From: Arthrobacter sp. FB24
Lineage (GTDB): Bacteria > Actinomycetota > Actinomycetes > Actinomycetales > Micrococcaceae
DNA length: 64,000 nucleotides
Assembly: GCF_000196235.1 (NCBI RefSeq)
Contig: NC_008541.1
Location: 310,001 to 374,000, forward strand
Reading direction: 5' to 3'
Of the stretch, positions 1-7,891 are shown one piece after another. Every line of letters begins with the position of its first letter. The first letter of the stretch is position 1. Below the pieces are notes generated by a model. It saw nothing but the letters and a program-made list of their open reading frames with translations. It ran no database searches and was not told the DNA's origin. The position numbers were made by a program, and so were the translations under genes.

Positions 1-476
1 GCCACTTCGGCGCACTCGGCCAGCCCGGCGCCCTCGCCGGGGTCAAGGTCCAGCACCAGCCGGTCCGGGTTCATGGGATTGCCGTGCGGGTCCACGCGCC
101 ACTGCGGGACGTGGATTTCCAGCGAACCCATCTGGGCCAGCCAGATCAGGGTGGCGGCGTCGTTGACCAGCGGGTACTGATTGGTGCGCTCCTTGTGCCG
201 GATCGAGGCTCGCGGAATCCAGCCGGGCGTGGAGTCCTCCAGGTTCTTCTGGAAAAACATTTCGCCCGGTGCCTCCGCGGTGCCCACCCCGTTGACCCAG
301 CGCTTGCGGGTGGCGGGCCGGTTCACCGCGGCGGGGACAAGAACCGGCGCTACGGCGGTGTAGTACGCCAGGACGTCCGCCTTGGTGGTGCCGGTCTCCG
401 GGTACATCACCTTGTCCAGGTTGGTGACCACCAGTTCGCGGCCCTGGATCCGGACACGTTCCCTACTGCCGGCCAA
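1..476 (-). CDS. ligD: ATP-dependent DNA ligase LigD, N-terminal polymerase domain (partial)
   Basis: LigD repairs double-strand breaks with Ku in bacterial end joining. Reading the minus strand from a TTG at 476 gives about 158 residues beginning MAGSRERVRIQGRELVVTNL, followed by KVMYPETG and later IWLAQMGSLEIHVPQW and DRLVLDLDPG, which are landmarks of the LigD primase-polymerase domain. The gene runs off the left edge, so the ligase and nuclease domains are not visible. I chose TTG because an in-frame TGA lies just upstream and a GGAGG sits 8 nt before it. It is divergent from ku with about 40 bp between starts, so the two probably share a promoter region. The polymerase domain at the N terminus is the usual actinobacterial domain order. 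Confidence 0.85.
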   Translation of the reverse strand, partial: MAGSRERVRIQGRELVVTNLDKVMYPETGTTKADVLAYYTAVAPVLVPAAVNRPATRKRWVNGVGTAEAPGEMFFQKNLEDSTPGWIPRASIRHKERTNQYPLVNDAATLIWLAQMGSLEIHVPQWRVDPHGNPMNPDRLVLDLDPGEGAGLAECAEV

Positions 477-516
477 AGGCCTTCACCTCCGGGCAACTCT
501 GATGTTCACTTGATCC

Positions 517-1557
517 ATGAGAGCCATCTGGAAAGGCGCTATCGCATTTGGGCTGGTCAACGTGCCGGTCAAGGTCTACAGCGCCACCGAAGACCACGAC
601 ATCGGGCTCCACCAGGTCCACGGCGCTGACGGCGGGCGCATCCGTTACCAGCGCCGCTGTGAAGTCTGCGGCGAGATCGTGGATTACGCGGACATCGACA
701 AGGCCTACGAAGAGGACGGCCGCACGGTGATCCTCACCCGTGACGAGCTCAAGTCCATCCCGGCGGAGAGCAGCCACGAGATCGAAGTGGTTCAGTTTGT
801 TCCGTCCGAGCAGCTCGATCCCATGATGTTCGAGAAGAGCTACTACCTGGAACCGGATTCGAAGTCCCCCAAGGCGTACGTCCTCCTCCGCCGGGCACTG
901 GAGGACACGGACCGTGTGGCCGTGGTCCAGTTCGCGCTCCGGGAGAAGACCCGGCTCGGCGCTTTGCGGATCAAAGACGACGTCCTGGTGCTGCAATCGC
1001 TGCTGTGGGCGGACGAGGTCAGGGAGCCAGCTTTCCCCGCCTTGGAAACCACCGTGCGGATCTCCGCCCAGGAGCGGGAGATGTCCGCGGCCCTGGTTGA
1101 CTCCATGGCCGGGGATTTTGAGCCCGGCCAGTTCACGGATGACTACCAGGTGCAGCTCCGCAAGCTCATTGACGCCAAGATCGAGCAGGGCGAGTCCCTG
1201 GACACGGAACAGACGTTCGGGGCAGAGGCTGCCGAAGCGGGCAGCGGCGAAGTGATCGACCTGATGGAAGCCCTCAAGCGAAGCCTGGAAAAGAAGCGGG
1301 GCGGCGGGAGTGCCGACGCGGCACAGGCCGACGACGCCGGGAAGGCTCCCGCGAAGGCCTCCCGTTCTTCTGCCTCGGGCAGGTCGGCAGCGTCGAAAGG
1401 CGCGGGTGCCAAGACGACGGCGGCCCGTTCGACCGCTTCCAAGACAACGGCTTCCAAGACAACCGCTTCCAAGGCTCCCGCCAAGACCGCCGCCAAGGCA
1501 GCTGCAGCGGAGCCGGCCGCCAAGGAACCGGCCAAGAGCCGGCGAAAAGGGGCCTGA
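517..1557 (+). CDS. ku: Non-homologous end-joining protein Ku
   Basis: Ku forms a ring on broken DNA ends and recruits LigD. The 346-residue product starts MRAIWKGAIAFGLVNVPVKV, the classic bacterial Ku N terminus, and contains the CEVCG segment and a Ku core to about residue 265. After that comes a roughly 80-residue tail rich in Lys, Ala, Ser and Thr with near-repeats of the form KTTASKTTASKAPAKTAAK. Basic tails of this kind are known in mycobacterial and streptomycete Ku and promote DNA binding. It is divergent from ligD, which supports a dedicated repair pair. Confidence 0.95.
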   Translation: MRAIWKGAIAFGLVNVPVKVYSATEDHDIGLHQVHGADGGRIRYQRRCEVCGEIVDYADIDKAYEEDGRTVILTRDELKSIPAESSHEIEVVQFVPSEQLDPMMFEKSYYLEPDSKSPKAYVLLRRALEDTDRVAVVQFALREKTRLGALRIKDDVLVLQSLLWADEVREPAFPALETTVRISAQEREMSAALVDSMAGDFEPGQFTDDYQVQLRKLIDAKIEQGESLDTEQTFGAEAAEAGSGEVIDLMEALKRSLEKKRGGGSADAAQADDAGKAPAKASRSSASGRSAASKGAGAKTTAARSTASKTTASKTTASKAPAKTAAKAAAAEPAAKEPAKSRRKGA

Positions 1558-1583
1558 AGTGCGGTAACCCATGGCAGCCGCGC

Positions 1584-1850
1584 TCAGGAGTTTCTAAGCG
1601 CAGAGATGAGCTCGCTTTTCTTCTTGCGGGAGTAACCCGTCAGCCCTATTTCCTTGGCGCGCGCTTTGAGTTGAGCCACCGTCCAGTCTTCATAGTCGCC
1701 GCTCTTGCCGCCCTTGCGGCCTACTGCGGAGCGTCCCTTATTGGCGGCGGCGTTGGAAATGCGGGCCGCCTTCTGCTTCGAGGCGCCGTCTTCCCGAAGC
1801 TCTTCGTACAGCTCAGGATCCTTCAGGCCGGGGTTCTTTTTCTCAGGCAT
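1584..1850 (-). CDS. Small basic protein with Rho-N / SAP-like C-terminal domain
   Basis: An 88-residue, highly charged protein beginning [18 protein letters not shown]. The C-terminal part ([20 protein letters not shown] then [11 protein letters not shown]) has the helix-turn-helix look of a Rho termination factor N-terminal or SAP nucleic-acid-binding domain. A longer reading from an ATG at 1868 is possible, but the ATG at 1850 follows the stop of the upstream gene by 2 nt (TGACCATG), which suggests translational coupling. Function is not known; binding to DNA or RNA is inference from the domain. The 3' end faces ku, with 26 bp between the two stop codons. Confidence 0.75.
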   Translation of the reverse strand: MPEKKNPGLKDPELYEELREDGASKQKAARISNAAANKGRSAVGRKGGKSGDYEDWTVAQLKARAKEIGLTGYSRKKKSELISALRNS

Positions 1851-1852
1851 GG

Positions 1853-2485
1853 TCAGCTCGGATCCCATGGTTCAGCGTCGTCAATGAAAGGGTCCACCCC
1901 TGCCGGACGCTGCGGCGAAGGCGCAGGCGTGTGCGGCGGCTGCGGGTGGGATGCGTGGGCGGCGGACTCGTGACCGTGGTGCGCCGGGGCGTTGGCCGCG
2001 AAGCCTGCCTCTTCGTCGGTTTCCTCGACTTCTCCGTTGTCCACGGCAGAACGCCAGGCGCCTGTCTCAATCCCGCGAGATTCGATGAACTGCTTGAACC
2101 GCTTGAGGTCGGCGCTGATCTGGTGGGTGTCCGCGCCCACCGCCGAGCCGGCTTTCTCCAGCAGTCCCTCCGGTTCCCATTCCAACGCTACGGTGACCCG
2201 GGTCCGTTCCGGCCCGAGGGGCTCGAAGGAGACCTCGCCGGCGTTGCGCGGCTTGTCCGTGCTGACCCAGGAGATGCGCCGGTCCGGCAGCTGCTCGGTG
2301 ATCTGCGCGCCGTATTCGCGCCTGACTCCAGCGATGTCCGTCCGGAAACGCAGGGATGTCTCGTCGATCTGTTCGACGGACTCCACGCCCCGCATGAACT
2401 CCGGGAATGACTCGAACTGCGTCCATTGGTTATAGGCGGTGGACACGGGAACATCCACCTCGATGGTTTCCTGCAGGGTAGCCAC
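1853..2485 (-). CDS. SRPBCC family protein (polyketide cyclase/dehydrase-like)
   Basis: A 210-residue protein whose first 145 residues ([20 protein letters not shown], then FPEFM) match the SRPBCC ligand-binding fold, as in coenzyme Q-binding and cyclase-like proteins. The C terminus is a low-complexity tail rich in Ala, His and Pro and ending in acidic residues. The start is a GTG with an AGAGG-type ribosome site. It heads a two-gene operon with the Rho-N protein. The ligand is unknown. A palindrome shared with dps and a sigma factor lies about 107 bp upstream, suggesting stress control (inference). Confidence 0.8.
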   Translation of the reverse strand: MATLQETIEVDVPVSTAYNQWTQFESFPEFMRGVESVEQIDETSLRFRTDIAGVRREYGAQITEQLPDRRISWVSTDKPRNAGEVSFEPLGPERTRVTVALEWEPEGLLEKAGSAVGADTHQISADLKRFKQFIESRGIETGAWRSAVDNGEVEETDEEAGFAANAPAHHGHESAAHASHPQPPHTPAPSPQRPAGVDPFIDDAEPWDPS

Positions 2486-2591
2486 TGTCTCATCCTCTTT
2501 CCGCCGGGGACTGCCCCCGATTGCGGGTGTGTTGATCGGCGTGTCGCCACAATGCCACGCTAATCGGGCCGTCAGGCAAACACAAGGACTT

Positions 2592-2607
2592 ACTAAGGCT
2601 GCTTAGT
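2592..2607. promoter_or_regulatory. Palindrome ACTAAG-GCTG-CTTAGT, candidate operator
   Basis: A perfect 6-bp inverted repeat with a 4-bp spacer lies in the region upstream of the minus-strand SRPBCC gene. Its core TAAG-N4-CTTA recurs upstream of dps (37882) and the sigma factor gene (59925), with a one-mismatch version at 58705. The binding protein is unknown. Confidence 0.45.
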
Positions 2608-2656
2608 TAAATGTCCGTGAGCCAGAGTCCGGGAGCTACAAGCCCCGGGTTAAAAG

Positions 2657-2717
2657 CAGCGGCCGGCCCGTGCGCCGCCTGCCCGTACAAGGGAGGTGGC
2701 GCACGGGCCGGCCGCTG
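2657..2717 (-). terminator. Very long terminator hairpin of the fructose PTS operon
   Basis: Two 23-bp arms (2657-2679 and 2695-2717) are complementary with a single mismatch around a 15-nt loop. It lies just past the ptsH stop codon, so it most likely ends the fruR-fruK-fruA-ptsH transcript. No U-tract follows, which is common for actinobacterial terminators. Confidence 0.75.
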
Positions 2718-2758
2718 ACTGCCGTACCGGAGGCGGGCTGTACTAGCCCGCCGTGCCG

Positions 2759-3037
2759 CTACTCGGCGTCGTGATCGGTCTCCAGGATCTGGACCAGGTG
2801 CTCCAGGGCGGTGTCGGCGCCGTCGCCTTCGGCGCGGAGGACCACAACGTCGCCGTGCGAGGCGCCCAGGCTCATGAGGGACAGGATGCTGGCGGCGTCC
2901 ATGGCTTCGTCGGCCGGCTCACCCTGGCGGGCAATGGTGATCTCGTGCGGGTACTCGCCGGCTGCCTCGGCAAAGATGGCGGCGGGGCGGGCGTGCAGGC
3001 CCACGCGGCTGGCGATGGTGGCGGTGCGTTCGAACAT
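2759..3037 (-). CDS. ptsH: Phosphocarrier protein HPr
   Basis: HPr carries phosphate from enzyme I to the sugar-specific EII proteins. The 92-residue product has the phosphorylated histidine at position 15 in GLHARPA, and the ILSLMSLGA segment corresponds to the region carrying the regulatory serine in Firmicutes HPr (here Ser50 aligns approximately). A strong AAGGAG precedes the ATG. It is last in the fru operon, 56 bp after fruA. Enzyme I is not in this window. Confidence 0.95.
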   Translation of the reverse strand: MFERTATIASRVGLHARPAAIFAEAAGEYPHEITIARQGEPADEAMDAASILSLMSLGASHGDVVVLRAEGDGADTALEHLVQILETDHDAE

Positions 3038-3093
3038 GTGTGCTCCTTGGATATCAGGTCGAGACAGGTGGTTGGTCAGAATACCGAACCGGG

Positions 3094-5166
3094 TCAGACA
3101 GTTACTGGAACCGGCTCCACGGTATCAACGGACTTGCGGACGGCCCAGCGCTTGAGGGCGATCACTGCCAGGGCGGTGACGACGGTGCCGACAAGGATCG
3201 AGACGACGAACATCACGAAGTTGTCGATTGCGAAGAAGACGAAGATGCCTCCGTGCGGGGCCTTCGAGCCTACGCCCGCTGCCATGGAGATGGCACCGGT
3301 GACTGCGCCGCCGAGCATGCTGGCGGGGATGACGCGGAGCGGATCGGCCGCGGCGAACGGGATGGCGCCTTCGGAGATGAAGGACGCTCCCAGCAGCCAG
3401 GCGGCCTTGCCGTTTTCACGCTCGGCCAGGCTGAAACGCTTCTTGTCCAGGACGGTGGAAGCGAGGGCCATGGCCAGCGGCGGAACCATGCCCGAGGCCA
3501 TGACGGCTGCCATGATCTGCCACGGTGCCTGGTTGTCCAGGGTTGCGGCACCCAGGCCGGCGACGGCGAACGAGTAGGCAACCTTGTTGACCGGGCCGCC
3601 GAGGTCGAAGCACATCATGAGGCCCAGGATGACGCCCAGCGCGATGGCGCTGGCACCGGTGAGTCCGGAGAGCCAACCGTTCAGGCCCTTGGTGATGGCT
3701 ACGATCGGGGCGCCCAGGATCAGGAACATCAGGCCGGAAGCCACGAGGGAGGCCACCAGCGGAATGATCACCACGGGCATCAGGCCGCGCAGCCAGCGGG
3801 CCACCTGGATCTTGCCGATGGAATGGGCGATGTAGCCGGCCAGCAGGCCGCCCACGATGCCGCCGAGGAAGCCTGCACCCATGAACCCTGCGACGGCGCC
3901 TGCCACGAAGCCCGGTGCGATGCCCGGGCGGTCGGCGATGCCGTAGGCGATGTAGCCGGCCAATGCGGGGACCAGGAAGCCGAGGGACAGGGCGCCGATC
4001 TTGAAGAGCACGGCACCGAGGTAGGCGCCGAGCGGGCCCCAGGCGTTCTCAGGGTATTCGGTGGGCAGGTTGAAGATGCTGTTGTCCACCACGATGGCGT
4101 CCGCGAACTGGGTAATCAGGTAGCCGCCCATCAGGAAGCCCAGGGCGATCAGGAGACCGCCGCCGGCCACAAACGGGATCATGTAGCTGACACCGGTGAG
4201 GAGCGCCTTCTTCAGCTTCTGGCCGATGTGCTCGCCCTTTTCGGTGGCCTCGGCTTCAGCCTGCTCCTCGGCGCCGTAGTGCGGGACCCGGCGGGCGTTG
4301 GGGTTGTCCGCGGCGGCCAGTGCCTCCTGGACCATTTTGTCCGGCTCGTCAATGCCGCGCTTGACCGGAGCGTTGATGACCGGCATGCCGGCGAAGCGCT
4401 CCTTGCCGCGGACGTCCACGTCCACCGCGAAAATCACGGCGTCGGCGGCCGCGATGACGGCGGGGTCCAGCGGCTTGGCTCCGGAGGAACCCTGGGTTTC
4501 CACCTGCAGGTCCACACCGACTTCCTTGGCTGCTGCGACGAGGGAGTCGGCGGCCATGTAGGTGTGGGCGATGCCCGTGGGGCAGGCCGTCACGGCCACG
4601 AGGCGCTTGGGACCCCCGGACCGGGAACCGGTGGCGGCACCGGCGGACGGTGCTGCGGCTGCGCTTGCCCCGGCTGCCGCGCTTGCTGTTGCGGGTTCTG
4701 CGGCGGCCGCGGGCTTGTCGGCCAGGGCTCCTTCCACCAGTTCAACAATGTCGGCCTGCGTGGTGGCTGCGCGGAGCGCCGCGGTGAAGTCCTTCTTGAT
4801 CAGCGAGCGGGCCAGCTTGGACAGGAGCTTCAAATGCTCCTGGTCCGCACCCTCAGGGGCTGCGATGAAGAAGATGAGGTCCGCCGGGCCGTCCTTGGCG
4901 CCGAAGTCCACAGGCTGCGAGAGCCGGGCCATGGCCAGGGTGGGCACCGTCACCGCAGTGGAGCGGCAGTGCGGAATGGCAATTCCGCCAGGAACGCCGG
5001 TGGCGGTTTTGGACTCCCGGGCAAAGGCGTCCGTGAAGAGGCCTTCCGCCTCGGTGGCGCGTCCTGTGGCGGCAACCCTGCCGGCCAGATGGCGGATCAC
5101 GTCCTCGGGCGAGTTGCCCAGGTTCTGGTCTAGCTCGACCAGATCAGTAGTAATGAGCTGAGTCAC
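3094..5166 (-). CDS. fruA: Fructose-specific PTS EIIABC permease
   Basis: Takes up fructose and phosphorylates it at C1 during transport. The 690-residue chain has domains in order EIIA (about 1-150, phosphorylation His66 in GIAIPHCRS), an Ala-rich linker (about 152-185), EIIB (about 188-285, Cys195 in VTACPTGIAHT) and membrane EIIC (about 315-680, several hydrophobic helices). The start is GTG with a GGAAGGA ribosome site, 2 nt after the fruK stop, so fruK and fruA are translated together. The A-B-C fusion is the normal actinobacterial arrangement. Confidence 0.95.
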   Translation of the reverse strand: MTQLITTDLVELDQNLGNSPEDVIRHLAGRVAATGRATEAEGLFTDAFARESKTATGVPGGIAIPHCRSTAVTVPTLAMARLSQPVDFGAKDGPADLIFFIAAPEGADQEHLKLLSKLARSLIKKDFTAALRAATTQADIVELVEGALADKPAAAAEPATASAAAGASAAAAPSAGAATGSRSGGPKRLVAVTACPTGIAHTYMAADSLVAAAKEVGVDLQVETQGSSGAKPLDPAVIAAADAVIFAVDVDVRGKERFAGMPVINAPVKRGIDEPDKMVQEALAAADNPNARRVPHYGAEEQAEAEATEKGEHIGQKLKKALLTGVSYMIPFVAGGGLLIALGFLMGGYLITQFADAIVVDNSIFNLPTEYPENAWGPLGAYLGAVLFKIGALSLGFLVPALAGYIAYGIADRPGIAPGFVAGAVAGFMGAGFLGGIVGGLLAGYIAHSIGKIQVARWLRGLMPVVIIPLVASLVASGLMFLILGAPIVAITKGLNGWLSGLTGASAIALGVILGLMMCFDLGGPVNKVAYSFAVAGLGAATLDNQAPWQIMAAVMASGMVPPLAMALASTVLDKKRFSLAERENGKAAWLLGASFISEGAIPFAAADPLRVIPASMLGGAVTGAISMAAGVGSKAPHGGIFVFFAIDNFVMFVVSILVGTVVTALAVIALKRWAVRKSVDTVEPVPVTV

Positions 5167-5168
5167 TG

Positions 5169-6167
5169 TCAGTCCTTCCGGAGGGCCGTGATGGTTACGG
5201 CATCAGGGGTGGTTTGGTGGACCGCCGGAACTGTGGAGCCCGGCAGGGAGGCGGCAGCGGCACCATGTGCCACCGCCTGACGGAGGCAGTCGGCCGGGGC
5301 GGCGCCCAGGCTGGAGGCGAGCAGGTAGCCGGCAAGGGAGGAATCTCCCGCGCCGACCGTGCTGACCGCTTTGACCGGCGGGTGCGTGGCCAGCCACGCG
5401 CCGTCGGACGTCACAAGTACCGCACCCTTGGAACCGAGCGTTGCGAGCACGGCACCTACACCGGAACGCACGACGGCGGCGGCGGCTGCCGCGGCAGCCT
5501 CCGGATCCGCTTCCAGTTCGTCAGCGGTGGACGCCGTGGCGAAACCGGCTGCGGCAGCCAGTTCAGCCAGTTCTTCGGCGTTGGGCTTGAGGAGGTCCGG
5601 CATGCCTGACGCGCCACCCGAGAGGGCGGCGGCGAGGGGAGCGCCGGACGAGTCGACGGCGATGCGCGGTGTCGACTGTGGGGTGCCGTTGCCGGCGTGT
5701 GTGGAGCGTAGCCGCCGGGTGACGGTGGCATAGAAGTCCGCCGGAACTCCGGGTGGGAGCGAACCGGCGAGGACAACCCAGCTGGCACCGCGGGAACGCT
5801 CCAGCAGTAGCCCGATCAGGGCTTCCTGCTGCTCTTCGCTCAGTACCGGGCCGGGTTCGTTGATCTTGGTGGTGACCCCGTCCGGTTCCGTCAACGCCAC
5901 GTTGGTGCGCAGCGGTTCGTGGATGGCAAGGGCGGCGAAGGGGACTCCGCTGTCACGAAGCCCCGCCAGCACGGGATCGGAGTCGCCGCCCGGCAGGACG
6001 GCCACGGTTTCCAGTCCGGAAGCAACCAGGGCCCGGGAGACGTTGACGCCCTTGCCGCCTGACTCCTGGCTGACGGAGATTGCCCGCTGCACTTCCCCGC
6101 GCAGCAGGGGCGAGGGGAGGGCCACGGTGCGGTCGAGGCTGGGGTTGGCGGTGAGGGTGACAATCAT
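5169..6167 (-). CDS. fruK: 1-phosphofructokinase
   Basis: Converts fructose 1-phosphate made by FruA into fructose 1,6-bisphosphate. The 332-residue protein begins MIVTLTANPSLDRTVALPSP, the hallmark PfkB-type opening, and has the second PfkB signature near the C terminus (VSTVGAGDSSLAGYL) with the catalytic aspartate in GAGDS. The ATG overlaps the fruR stop codon by 4 nt (ATGA), and the stop is 2 nt before fruA. Residues around 215-225 include a run of alanines of no obvious significance. Confidence 0.95.
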   Translation of the reverse strand: MIVTLTANPSLDRTVALPSPLLRGEVQRAISVSQESGGKGVNVSRALVASGLETVAVLPGGDSDPVLAGLRDSGVPFAALAIHEPLRTNVALTEPDGVTTKINEPGPVLSEEQQEALIGLLLERSRGASWVVLAGSLPPGVPADFYATVTRRLRSTHAGNGTPQSTPRIAVDSSGAPLAAALSGGASGMPDLLKPNAEELAELAAAAGFATASTADELEADPEAAAAAAAAVVRSGVGAVLATLGSKGAVLVTSDGAWLATHPPVKAVSTVGAGDSSLAGYLLASSLGAAPADCLRQAVAHGAAAASLPGSTVPAVHQTTPDAVTITALRKD

Positions 6168-6973
6168 GCGACCACCACGTCAACGCCGGCGTCAGCAAGC
6201 GCCGCTGCTAGTTCCGGGCTGGGTTCACTGTCTGTAATCAAGGTGTCCAGATCTTTCAACGAGGCGAACTGGACCAGCGTTTCCGCATCCAGCTTGGACG
6301 AATCGGCCAGCACCACAATGCGGCGTGCCGATTGGACGAAGGCAGCCTTGACGGCGGCTTCTTCAGGATCGGGCGTGCTCAGCCCGAAGGCCGAGTGGAT
6401 TCCGTTGGCGCCGATGAAGGCGATGTCCGGGCGGATCCGGTGGGCTGCGTCCACAGTGGACTGCCCCACCGCAGCCTGGGTGAGGCCGCGGACCCTGCCG
6501 CCCAGGAGGTGGAGGGCGATGCCTGGCTCGCCGGCCAGTTTCGCGGCGATGGGGATCGCGTGGGTGATGACCACCAGTTCGTTCTCCGAGCCGGCGGACG
6601 GGGAAGCGGAGGGGTCGGCCAGGCGCAGGGCGATCAGGTCTGCCAGGGCTTCCGTGGTGGAGCCTGCGTCCACAAGGATGCTGCCGGCCGGGCTTTGCGG
6701 GATGAAAGCCAGGGCGGCTTCGGCGATGCGCAGTTTCTCCGGCTGCCGCTGGATGGTCCGCTCGAGGATGCTTTCCTCGGTGGTGCTGATGCGGTCCGGG
6801 GCGACGGCGCCGCCATGGACCCGGCGGACGGTGCCGGCCGATTCCAGGGCGGCGAGGTCGCGCCGGACGGTTTCGGTGGTGATGTTGAAACGTTCGGCAA
6901 GGGCGGTCACGCTGGCACGGCCGCTCTCGGCGACTAGACCTGCGATCAGCTGCTGGCGCTCCTCGGCGAACAC
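6164..6973 (-). CDS. fruR: DeoR-family repressor of the fructose operon
   Basis: A 269-residue DeoR/GlpR regulator with an N-terminal helix-turn-helix (SVTALAERFNITTETVRRDL, then AALE) and a C-terminal sugar-phosphate sensing domain (VDAGSTTEAL and IGANGI motifs). The start is GTG with GGAGGG upstream. It is first in the operon and overlaps fruK, so it very likely senses a fructose phosphate and controls its own operon. The inverted repeat over the promoter at 7081-7132 is the best candidate operator. Confidence 0.9.
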   Translation of the reverse strand: MFAEERQQLIAGLVAESGRASVTALAERFNITTETVRRDLAALESAGTVRRVHGGAVAPDRISTTEESILERTIQRQPEKLRIAEAALAFIPQSPAGSILVDAGSTTEALADLIALRLADPSASPSAGSENELVVITHAIPIAAKLAGEPGIALHLLGGRVRGLTQAAVGQSTVDAAHRIRPDIAFIGANGIHSAFGLSTPDPEEAAVKAAFVQSARRIVVLADSSKLDAETLVQFASLKDLDTLITDSEPSPELAAALADAGVDVVVA

Positions 6974-7047
6974 TTACCCTCCATTGCGTAAATAGTGCGG
7001 GTCCTGCAGGGACGAAGCCCCTGTGACTGGCGTCAGTGATAAGCCTC

Positions 7048-7063
7048 AGTGACTGCCATCACA
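7048..7063. promoter_or_regulatory. CRP/GlxR-like site in the fruR leader
   Basis: The sequence AGTGA-N6-TCACA matches the cAMP-receptor consensus TGTGA-N6-TCACA with one mismatch. A poorer copy (TGTGA-N6-TCAGT) lies at 7022-7037, 26 bp away. cAMP control of PTS genes is known in actinobacteria (GlxR). Both sites fall between the proposed promoter and the start codon, so the assignment is tentative. Confidence 0.3.
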
Positions 7064-7080
7064 TGATGTTGAATTGCTTG

Positions 7081-7132
7081 ACTTTATCTTTGTTCTTGTT
7101 GGTTTGTCAATGAAAACAACAGGAACAAAGAT
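7081..7132 (-). promoter_or_regulatory. fruR operon promoter with overlapping inverted-repeat operator
   Basis: On the minus strand a perfect -35 TTGACA (7110-7105) is followed after 18 bp by TAAAGT (7086-7081). Two 16-bp arms, 7086-7101 and 7117-7132, are inverted repeats with one mismatch (ATCTTTGTTCTTGTTG against CAACAGGAACAAAGAT). They flank the -35 and one covers the spacer up to the -10. This is a typical repressor layout, and FruR is the obvious candidate. The implied leader is about 100 nt. Confidence 0.65.
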
Positions 7133-7150
7133 GCTGGTCGTCCCGTAACG

Positions 7151-7193
7151 CCGGAAGCCGGGCCCGACCGTGGTGGTCTGGCCCGGCTTCCGG
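7151..7193 (-). terminator. Terminator hairpin after the DUF6458 gene
   Basis: Perfect 14-bp arms (7151-7164 and 7180-7193) around a 15-nt loop lie about 70 bp past the stop of the minus-strand gene at 7264. The hairpin also insulates the fruR promoter. Confidence 0.7.
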
Positions 7194-7263
7194 GATGTTC
7201 TCAATGCGTTGCGCTGGCGACCGGGGCGACTGTCCGTTGACACCGGCGGCCGGAGGATCATGG

Positions 7264-7521
7264 CTAGATGCCGCCGTCCCGGCTCTCGTTGCGGACAATG
7301 CGCTCCCCGGTGTTCGGGTCCACCACTGACCGGGTTTCACTCACCCGGCGGGTGCGCCCCGGCGAGGCAAGGACCAGTGATGCGATCAGGCCGATCACGC
7401 CCACCGCCATCAGGATGTAGCCAATCAGGGTCTGGTCCACGTTCGGGATCAGGCCAGGCGTGATGGCCCACGCCAAGATGGCACCAATGGCGATTAGAAA
7501 AATGGAAGAACCGATTCTCAT
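7264..7521 (-). CDS. DUF6458 family small membrane protein
   Basis: An 85-residue protein starting MRIGSSIFLIAIGAILAWAI, with two predicted membrane helices (about 3-20 and 30-52) and a charged C-terminal tail (RRVSETRSVVDPNTGERIV). This is the usual form of a small actinobacterial membrane family often annotated DUF6458. No biochemical role is established. An AGGAG ribosome site precedes the ATG. A weak promoter (TTGAAA, 17 bp, TAGCGT) can be read at 7614-7586 on the minus strand. Confidence 0.8.
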   Translation of the reverse strand: MRIGSSIFLIAIGAILAWAITPGLIPNVDQTLIGYILMAVGVIGLIASLVLASPGRTRRVSETRSVVDPNTGERIVRNESRDGGI

Positions 7522-7891
7522 GACTTGCTCCTAGCTGTCCAGGGGACTTGCGGGCAAAAACTTGATCAGCATGCTGTCTAGCGACACGCTACAGGCCACC
7601 CCCGGCCGTTTCAATGAAGCGGACGCCGCGCGCCGGGGCTGTGTCCGAGTCGTTATTCTGCGCGGTTCTGCGCACGCAATGCACCCATCCGCGGAGGGCG
7701 CCGACTTCGAACTGATGGTGGCGGCCGGTGCGGTTGATGGTCGCCCCGAGGTAACACCGGCGGCCGGCGGTGTGCCCCGCGTACTGTGGATTGCGCACGC
7801 ATTCCCGTGCCAGCCGGGGAATGCATCCGCGATGAACAGCGCGAAGCGTCAACGGATCCGGCGTCACCAAGTCCCAGGAGCAGTGTTACCC
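7522..7891. other. 370-bp region without a convincing gene
   Basis: The plus frame of the downstream KAS gene stays open through this stretch, but the implied peptide lacks family features and the KAS core starts at 7892 with its own ribosome site. The left part carries the possible DUF6458 promoter, and a short inverted repeat TAGCG-ACA-CGCTA sits near 7579-7591. I see nothing else. Confidence 0.5.

Noticed and set aside
1378..1560. Tandem repeat array at the 3' end of ku
   Set aside because: The KTTASKTTASK codon repeats are part of the usual low-complexity Ku tail, not a separate repeat element.
7562..7891. Open plus-strand frame extending the KAS gene by 110 codons
   Set aside because: The extension has no family features, and the KAS core starts at 7892 with its own AGGAG.
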